NCBI GenBank assembly: GCA_021161765.1
Contig: JAGGZZ010000053.1
Span: 1 to 8,119 of the forward strand
Direction: 5' to 3'
DNA length: 8,119 nucleotides
From: Candidatus Methanophagales archaeon
Lineage (GTDB): Archaea; Halobacteriota; Syntropharchaeia; Alkanophagales; Methanospirareceae
Numbering within the stretch: position 1 is the first letter of the stretch; each line of letters begins with the position of its first letter. Below, piece by piece: positions 1 through 3,678 of this stretch. The translations under genes were made by a program, and so were the position numbers. A model generated the notes under the pieces. The model saw nothing but the letters and a program-made list of their open reading frames with translations. It was not told where the DNA came from and made no database searches.

Positions 1-137
1 ACAGAGGAGAAATAGGATGAGGTATGTTCCTGGGGTGAAGATGTCTGGATGCATCAGTTAGATGTATGGTTGGGTGGAGATAATAATTGATGCGGAGCGA
101 ACGCTGGGTTATAGTGTATATACTATTAATTAAACTG
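1..137. other. Unassigned left edge, possible tail of an upstream gene
   Basis: No gene can be supported here. The + frame beginning at base 2 is open to a TAG at 59-61 and could be the last 19 codons of a gene starting outside the window. A 23-codon ATG frame (62-133) follows directly in the same frame. I recognise neither peptide. An AT-rich stretch with a short palindrome (GTATATAC, 116-123) closes the segment just before the first repeat copy. Confidence 0.3.
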
Positions 138-196
138 TTTTTGCGAAGCAAAATAATCCTTTCTTGGTAAAGCTTCTTTCTTTAGAAAGAAGGTTT
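138..196 (+). repeat. Hairpin-rich repeat, left copy 1
   Basis: This ~59-bp unit is built from two hairpins. The first is TTTTGC-GAA-GCAAAA (139-153). The second is CTTCTTTCT-TT-AGAAAGAAG (173-192). A linker containing GGTAAAG joins them and the unit ends in GGTTT. It recurs almost unchanged at 252-311, 114-115 bp downstream, with a one-base length difference in the linker. Its first hairpin and the GTAAAG block also recur in reverse orientation at 7673-7739, so it belongs to a dispersed palindromic family. It is non-coding as far as I can see. Confidence 0.85.
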
Positions 197-207
197 TGAA
201 ACAATCA

Positions 208-227
208 GAAACCCCCTTCGGGGTTTC
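208..227. terminator. GC-rich hairpin between the two repeat copies
   Basis: GAAACCCC (208-215) and GGGGTTTC (220-227) form a perfect 8-bp stem with a CTTC loop. It is the strongest short hairpin in the leader region. No T-run follows directly on either strand, so intrinsic termination is only one option; a processing site or a spacer element of the repeat cluster is equally possible. Confidence 0.45.
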
Positions 228-251
228 CGATACCTTCCCCGCTTTCCTTGT

Positions 252-311
252 TTTTTGCGAAGCAAAAACAATACTTTCTTAGTAAAGCTTCTTTCTTTAG
301 AAAGAAGGTTT
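252..311 (+). repeat. Hairpin-rich repeat, left copy 2
   Basis: This is the second copy of the ~60-bp unit. The first stem is TTTTTGC-GAA-GCAAAAA (252-268) and the second is CTTCTTTCT-TT-AGAAAGAAG (288-307). The linker reads TTAGTAAAG, against TTGGTAAAG in copy 1. From that linker through GGTTT the two copies are otherwise identical. Same orientation as copy 1. Confidence 0.85.
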
Positions 312-422
312 GTTTTAGGGTTTCTCAATTTTAAGCCCGTAGAAATTAAAATTTACAATCTGTTACTGACCTCTTCGTTAACGATAAAACAAATACAAAA
401 CCTGCTGCATCTTTCAGAATAA
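312..422 (+). promoter_or_regulatory. Upstream region of the UbiA gene
   Basis: This AT-rich stretch separates the repeat cluster from the prenyltransferase. TATA-like segments are AATTAAAATTTA (341-352) and ATAAAACAAATA (384-395). The second is placed about right for transcription starting near 415-422. No Shine-Dalgarno sequence precedes the ATG at 423, which would fit a nearly leaderless transcript or a true start further in. Promoter assignment is inference from base composition only. Confidence 0.3.
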
Positions 423-1307
423 ATGTTTTTTAGACGCGGGGATAGCAGGGATAGCGGGGATAAAGGGGATCTAAATTTGGAATACCTCAAGATGCTGCGG
501 GTCAAGGAATGGATAAAGTTCTTTGCGCCAATTCCGCTTATAGGGGCTATTTTAGCACATGCTACACCTTTTATTCTTATTTCAGTCGGCGTGATCTTCT
601 TCTGTGTGATTGCTTTTGGGTTCGTCGTGAACAACTATTTCGATGTTGAAATAGACCTGCGGAATACGAAAAAAGTCAGGAGAGGCAATAATCCGCTTTC
701 TTCGGGCAGAGTAACGAAAAGAGGCACTTTCGCACTTATGTGCGTGCTGCTCGCAATTGCAATCGCACTTGCCTGCTTTTTGAGCCCGGGCATAAGTGGC
801 GTCTTATTCACGCTGCTGTGTATTTCTCTCCTCACGCTCTATTCGGTAAACCACATAAGGCTCAAGGAACGGTTTATTGTTGATATACTAACTCATGGAC
901 TGATGTTTGGCTTGTTTCCCGTTTTAGCAGGGTTCACGCTGGCAGATGGCGATTTAAATTTAAATTTAAATTTAAATTTAAATACGCATATTCTGCTGGT
1001 TGCCGCCCTGTTTATGATTATTGGTTGCGAGTCGTTACTTACGCATCAGATAAACGATTACGAAGAAGATTTAGGGTATTCGAGCACCACCGTTGTTAAA
1101 GTGGGTCTGAAGAAGGGGTGGGTTCTTCTCGCTTCGGCCGTTCTGCTATCCATTGCGATTTTAGAGCTGATTGTTCATTATTTCGATATTGGACTGGTGC
1201 TTCATAGCGCTGCGGTTGCATATCTGATCGCATATCCCCTCTATACGTGCAGGAATAGGAATGAACTCCAGAGCGTTATCAATACGTATTCCGTATATGC
1301 TCAATAA
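423..1307 (+). CDS. UbiA-family membrane prenyltransferase
   Basis: Integral membrane enzyme of the UbiA superfamily, which transfers an isoprenoid chain from its diphosphate to a lipophilic acceptor. Archaeal members make ether-lipid precursors, quinones or prenylated polyols; the substrate here cannot be told. The first Mg-diphosphate motif is NNYFDVEID (residues 70-78, Asp74 and Asp78), followed by NPLSSGR (90-96). The second is NDYEED (211-216) with downstream STTVVKVG. About eight hydrophobic helices are visible (31-47, 49-70, 102-120, 124-142, 152-172, 188-207, 232-253, 256-275). Nine is usual, so the C-terminus may lack one. The start is uncertain: residues 6-17 come from a 9-bp tandem repeat, and YLKMLRVKEWIKFF looks like the family's normal N-terminus. 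A TTG at 477 behind AAAGGGGATC is a good alternative (276 aa). In-frame TTTAAA repeats add a Leu-Asn run at 178-187. It converges on the next gene. Confidence 0.88.
   Translation: MFFRRGDSRDSGDKGDLNLEYLKMLRVKEWIKFFAPIPLIGAILAHATPFILISVGVIFFCVIAFGFVVNNYFDVEIDLRNTKKVRRGNNPLSSGRVTKRGTFALMCVLLAIAIALACFLSPGISGVLFTLLCISLLTLYSVNHIRLKERFIVDILTHGLMFGLFPVLAGFTLADGDLNLNLNLNLNTHILLVAALFMIIGCESLLTHQINDYEEDLGYSSTTVVKVGLKKGWVLLASAVLLSIAILELIVHYFDIGLVLHSAAVAYLIAYPLYTCRNRNELQSVINTYSVYAQ
438..473 (+). repeat. Four 9-bp tandem repeats at the 5' end of the UbiA frame
   Basis: Degenerate units GGGGATAGC, AGGGATAGC, GGGGATAAA and GGGGATCTA run head to tail. If translated they give an Arg/Gly-Asp/Ser-rich stretch unlike a UbiA N-terminus. 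The last unit resembles an archaeal ribosome binding site and lies 6 nt before the in-frame TTG at 477. This makes it plausible that the array is leader rather than coding sequence. Confidence 0.8.
953..982 (+). repeat. Five TTTAAA hexanucleotide repeats inside the UbiA gene
   Basis: A perfect (TTTAAA)5 microsatellite. In the gene's frame it encodes alternating Leu-Asn over residues 178-187, between predicted helices 5 and 6. That loop lies on the membrane face opposite the active-site motifs, where length change should be tolerated. Six-base steps keep the frame. Confidence 0.95.
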
Positions 1308-1320
1308 GGAGTGGGAAATC

Positions 1321-1842
1321 CTAAATCCTAAAAGAAACATCAACCGTATCCCCATCAACTACATGTTTAACAACACCGCCCCATATCTCCCCCTTCTCTA
1401 ATTCTTTAACGTCAAATATCCACTCGGAATCATTACGCATCCAATGGCGATTATCGTTCTCATTATCGCTTACAACCAGGGTTCTATCTACTTCTTCCCC
1501 TTTTGAATCGCTTAGGGTTATCGCGTCATCGCTGTTATCCCGCCACTGATAAGGCGGGGTGTAGACATAATAAGCGAGGGGGTAAAGGATAGTGCCTTCA
1601 GGGATAGTTTCCCTTTCGCCATCTTCGGTTTCTAAAGTCCAGTTTCCTATATCCATGCTTCCATTGGATGGATTGTAAAGAGCAACCCACTCATTCCCCT
1701 TATCGTTCCCTGCGGGGTTTTGGTCAAAGGCGTATATTTCTACATCTGGGGAAGCGGATAAGGTGCTTGAAGTTGCTAAGGGTATGCCTGCGAAGAGAAG
1801 CACCAAAGCAATTCCTAATATTAATGCCTGCTTTTTGTTCAT
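1321..1842 (-). CDS. Secreted lamin-tail-domain protein, remnant of a thermonuclease fusion
   Basis: Exported protein of 173 aa. Residues 1-30 are a signal peptide: MNKK, a hydrophobic core through residue 23, then a Ser/Thr/Ala-rich cleavage zone. Residues 33-135 form a lamin-tail domain, recognisable from the NEWVALYNPSN strand (50-60), the IGNWTLET segment (65-72), the DDAITLSDSKGEEVD block (105-119) and the closing RHWMR. Such domains act as extracellular adhesion or substrate-binding modules and are often fused to nucleases. After a linker, GVVKHVVDGDTVDV (156-169) matches the opening strand of a micrococcal-nuclease (SNase) domain, including the metal-site Asp-Gly-Asp-Thr. The protein then stops at residue 173. 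The catalytic Arg and the RL..VDTPE segment are absent, so nuclease activity is not expected. AAGGAG (1854-1859) lies 10 nt before ATG. Whether the short product is functional or decaying is unknown. Confidence 0.8.
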   Translation of the reverse strand: MNKKQALILGIALVLLFAGIPLATSSTLSASPDVEIYAFDQNPAGNDKGNEWVALYNPSNGSMDIGNWTLETEDGERETIPEGTILYPLAYYVYTPPYQWRDNSDDAITLSDSKGEEVDRTLVVSDNENDNRHWMRNDSEWIFDVKELEKGEIWGGVVKHVVDGDTVDVSFRI

Positions 1843-2000
1843 TTCCGTGAAACTCCTTAGATAGAGATGTGAAATAAGTTCTATGTGAAATACTTTAGAA
1901 TTCTTTCCCGATTTTCATTTTCCTGTTTACTTTTATGGTATATCTCTATCAGCGTGACCAAAGTTTTATCTTGCTCATACGCATAAATTACTTATAGATA
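1843..2000 (-). promoter_or_regulatory. Upstream region of the lamin-tail gene
   Basis: This 158-bp gap separates the HEPN gene stop from the lamin-tail gene start; both genes are on the minus strand. AAGGAG (minus strand, 1859-1854) is a credible ribosome binding site. CATAAAAG (minus strand, 1937-1930) is the best TATA-like element and would give a leader of roughly 65 nt. ATGTGAAATA occurs twice, 16 bp apart (from 1867 and 1883). No hairpin terminator for the HEPN operon was seen here. Confidence 0.4.
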
Positions 2001-2393
2001 CTATGTCCTTGAACTATTTCTGAAATAATTGAAGTCATAAATAAACGTCTTCACATCCGTGATAAATTCTTCAGCAGTATCTCCCTCAAAATTCCTCCAC
2101 AGATCATAATCCGCTCTGTTCCTCTCCACATGCAAGCTATGTATCCTCGAAGCTAAATTTCTCTCTCCAACATTTTCAAAAAACTTGACTACTACGATAT
2201 GGTCATTAAAATACTTCCCAGTATCTCTTCTAAGTTTTTTCTTAAATTTTTCAAGTTGTTTTTCATAGTTTTCCCTAACATGATGAAACACATAGTAGTA
2301 AGCTCTACTGATACTATTTCTTATTACAATTTCTCCTCCCGTCCCATCTAATAACTTTTCTGAGAAGTTTAAAAAATCAATAGGTTCTATCAT
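2001..2393 (-). CDS. HEPN-fold protein, UPF0332 type
   Basis: Small all-helical protein of 130 aa. SISRAYYYVFHH (27-38) matches the SRAYYA.FH helix of UPF0332-type HEPN proteins. SLHVERNRADYD (86-97) matches their second signature, an Arg-Asn pair followed by ADYD. Family knowledge: HEPN proteins include RNA-cleaving toxins and the helical partners of small nucleotidyltransferases. In this subgroup the Arg-Asn-x-Ala-Asp-Tyr stretch occupies the position of the Rx4-6H active site of other HEPN toxins, but RNase activity is not certain. No nucleotidyltransferase gene is present nearby. It is the last gene of a three-gene operon, 5 bp after the preceding stop, with GGGAT directly before the ATG suggesting translational coupling. 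A toxin or defence effector role is inference. Confidence 0.75.
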   Translation of the reverse strand: MIEPIDFLNFSEKLLDGTGGEIVIRNSISRAYYYVFHHVRENYEKQLEKFKKKLRRDTGKYFNDHIVVVKFFENVGERNLASRIHSLHVERNRADYDLWRNFEGDTAEEFITDVKTFIYDFNYFRNSSRT

Positions 2394-2398
2394 ATCCC

Positions 2399-2944
2399 TT
2401 ACTTAAGTTTCTCTATTTCTACTAAAAAAGTAACATTTGGGTCAATCTCATAGACGATATCACAAAGTTCTTTCCAAATTTTCATCTTCTCCTCATGGGT
2501 TTTATACTCTATCTCAATGTTTATTACATGTTCCTCCCAATCTTCTACTTCAATATCTCTCCAAAGTTGCGCTCTTAATCTGTATCTTTTTCCGCTTTTG
2601 TTTAGATATGTAAATATTTGTGGGATAGCGCTCACCAGAATTATCCTTAAGTTTTCATCCTTTTCGGCTTTCTCTTTAAGTGCATCATCTAAGTATCTTC
2701 CTATACCCATAAAAGCTTCTTCCTCCTTAGCTCTCTGAATCTCTTCAAACGGTTTTTTGTTTAGCTCTAAAAGGCTTAATGGATCTGTTGGTTGAACATT
2801 TATCATTGCTGCTGTATCTTGGGGAGTTTTCCAAATCTGATATGGCTTTATCTGATATGGCTTTACTATATTTTCCATATCCGATGCTAACGGAATAGGG
2901 TTATATGCTGTTTCTTTGTCACCTGTGTCAAACGGATTAATCAC
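2399..2944 (-). CDS. Unrecognised soluble protein, middle gene of the HEPN operon
   Basis: I do not recognise this family. The chosen start is GTG at 2944, because a perfect GGAGGTG (2958-2952) lies 7 nt upstream inside the preceding gene. An in-frame TTG at 2947 is only 4 nt from it. From GTG the protein has 181 aa. Residues 1-55 look extended and Pro/Asn/Thr-rich, suggesting a flexible N-terminus, and contain a perfect KPYQI duplication (28-37). A charged helix (about 62-97) follows. The C-terminal part (98-178) alternates strands and helices: ILVSAIPQI, LRAQLWRDIEVEDWEEHVINIEIEY, then the helix EEKMKIWKELCDIVYE and a final strand. The tryptophan-rich DWEE...IEIEY...IWKEL layout recalls small hypothetical proteins I associate with archaeal HEPN genes. 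That is an impression, not a search result. No signal peptide or membrane segment. Confidence 0.7.
   Translation of the reverse strand: MINPFDTGDKETAYNPIPLASDMENIVKPYQIKPYQIWKTPQDTAAMINVQPTDPLSLLELNKKPFEEIQRAKEEEAFMGIGRYLDDALKEKAEKDENLRIILVSAIPQIFTYLNKSGKRYRLRAQLWRDIEVEDWEEHVINIEIEYKTHEEKMKIWKELCDIVYEIDPNVTFLVEIEKLK
2836..2865 (-). repeat. Perfect 15-bp tandem duplication
   Basis: The 15-mer TCTGATATGGCTTTA (+ strand) occurs twice with no gap (2836-2850 and 2851-2865). Being a multiple of three, it duplicates five residues (KPYQI) in the flexible N-terminal part of the middle operon gene without breaking the frame. Exact identity points to a recent slippage event. Confidence 0.95.
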
Positions 2945-3527
2945 CAAACAACACCTCCAAAACCTCTTCGGCTTTTCTCATTGTCTCATGGTAGGACTTT
3001 AATTTTTCCATAATTCCACTACTCCCCTCTTTTATATCAGAGTGAAAATTGAAATTTGCTAACACCTTTTCATCAGGGAGCAAGTTCACCGTAACGATAA
3101 AATCCTCAAAGTTGAAACGTATTGTCCCACCGACTCTATAATCTTCTGAAAATGCTTTTCTAAATTTTTCTACATCTGGTGAGAAAATGCTCCCCAAGTT
3201 CTTCTCAGTTATCTCTCGATATGAAAAGTTGAAACCTATGGCGGTGTATGGTGTTTCTGGTAAACTGTTGACATAGTTTTTAATGACTATAGGTAGCTTA
3301 TCAATAATATCCGGCTCTACTCTTTTTACTATTATCTGCATCCTGCCTGAGTCCACATGAATGCGCAAGTCATTGTTTTCAACCATAGAAAAGGGAGGCG
3401 TGTGAATGAAATTGATTATAGGCTCCTCTAACACTTCCTTTTTAATAACCCACTCCTTAGAAACTATCGTAGGATTATGACTTCTTGCTAAAATTACCAC
3501 ATTCGTATTATCTAATTTTTTTTTCAC
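2937..3527 (-). CDS. Unrecognised soluble protein, first gene of the HEPN operon
   Basis: I cannot assign a family. The protein has 196 aa, with no signal peptide or membrane helix. It looks strand-rich, with NVVILARS (9-16), INFIHTPPFSMVE (38-50), LRIHVDSGRMQIIVKR (54-69), a helix (72-88), then TPYTAIGFNFSYRE (92-105), TIRFNFEDFIVTVNLL (135-150) and VLANFNFHSD (155-164), closed by a helix (171-194). The order 'PPFS..E - strand pair - short helix - TPYTAIGFNF' should be a usable signature for a profile search. The start is GTG, with no Shine-Dalgarno, just after a TATA-like box, so the transcript is probably leaderless. An ATG four bases upstream (3531) is out of frame and would join this frame only if the A9 run at 3516-3524 were one base shorter. 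Its last codons overlap the next gene's start and carry that gene's ribosome binding site. Base composition is AT-rich like the rest of the operon. Confidence 0.7.
   Translation of the reverse strand: MKKKLDNTNVVILARSHNPTIVSKEWVIKKEVLEEPIINFIHTPPFSMVENNDLRIHVDSGRMQIIVKRVEPDIIDKLPIVIKNYVNSLPETPYTAIGFNFSYREITEKNLGSIFSPDVEKFRKAFSEDYRVGGTIRFNFEDFIVTVNLLPDEKVLANFNFHSDIKEGSSGIMEKLKSYHETMRKAEEVLEVLFGD
2952..2958 (-). promoter_or_regulatory. Perfect GGAGGTG ribosome binding site that sets a GTG start
   Basis: On the minus strand GGAGGTG (2958-2952) is a full match to the archaeal anti-Shine-Dalgarno complement. It lies within the last codons of the first operon gene, 7 nt ahead of GTG at 2944. It is the strongest ribosome binding site in the operon and implies high or coupled translation of the middle gene. 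Confidence 0.85.
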
Positions 3528-3547
3528 TCATAAGTTATACTAAAATG

Positions 3548-3560
3548 TTTTTATTTTAAA
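3548..3560 (-). promoter_or_regulatory. TATA-like promoter of the three-gene HEPN operon
   Basis: The minus strand reads TTTAAAATAAAAA across 3560-3548. Its centre is about 27 nt before the GTG at 3527, the distance expected between an archaeal TATA box and the transcription start. This predicts a leaderless or nearly leaderless mRNA. Confidence 0.5.
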
Positions 3561-3581
3561 GGTGGAAAGTGGAGCAATTAG

Positions 3582-3625
3582 AAAAAAGGGCTTAAAGTCA
3601 ATACGTTAGGCGCAAAGCCTAAGCC
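3582..3625 (-). terminator. Terminator of leucyl-tRNA synthetase: nested hairpin and T-tract
   Basis: Read on the minus strand, GGCTTA (3625-3620) can pair with TAAGCC (3594-3589), and just inside it TTAGGC (3622-3617) pairs with GCCTAA (3611-3606) around a five-base loop. The two stems share bases, so they are alternatives. A T-run (3587-3582) follows the outer stem. The element lies about 55 bp after the leuS stop and ahead of the HEPN operon promoter, separating the two transcription units. Confidence 0.55.
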
Positions 3626-3678
3626 ACGAAAACAGTTAATAAAAATGGCGAGCGGAACACCCCCACTCTATCTAACAT

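Noticed and set aside
2..133. In-frame TAG between two short open segments, considered as a pyrrolysine codon
   Set aside because: Neither side is recognisable as a methylamine methyltransferase, no conserved context is visible, and the segments are too short to judge.
138..311. Start of a CRISPR array
   Set aside because: There are only two units, each internally composed of two hairpins, with a ~55-bp spacer that itself holds a hairpin. The same module recurs dispersed and inverted elsewhere.
423..1307. Naming the UbiA gene as digeranylgeranylglyceryl phosphate synthase
   Set aside because: Only the general prenyltransferase motifs are visible, and the N-terminal LRVKEWIKFF opening is not the one I expect for that enzyme, so the substrate is left open.
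1161..1358. A frameshifted continuation of the SNase domain in another minus-strand frame
   Set aside because: The translation lacks the RL..VDTPE segment and any other nuclease motif, and it is antisense to the UbiA C-terminus.
1860..1950. Inverted 9-mer GATAGAGAT / ATCTCTATC
   Set aside because: The arms are 73 bp apart in AT-rich intergenic DNA, about as expected by chance, with no link to a gene feature.
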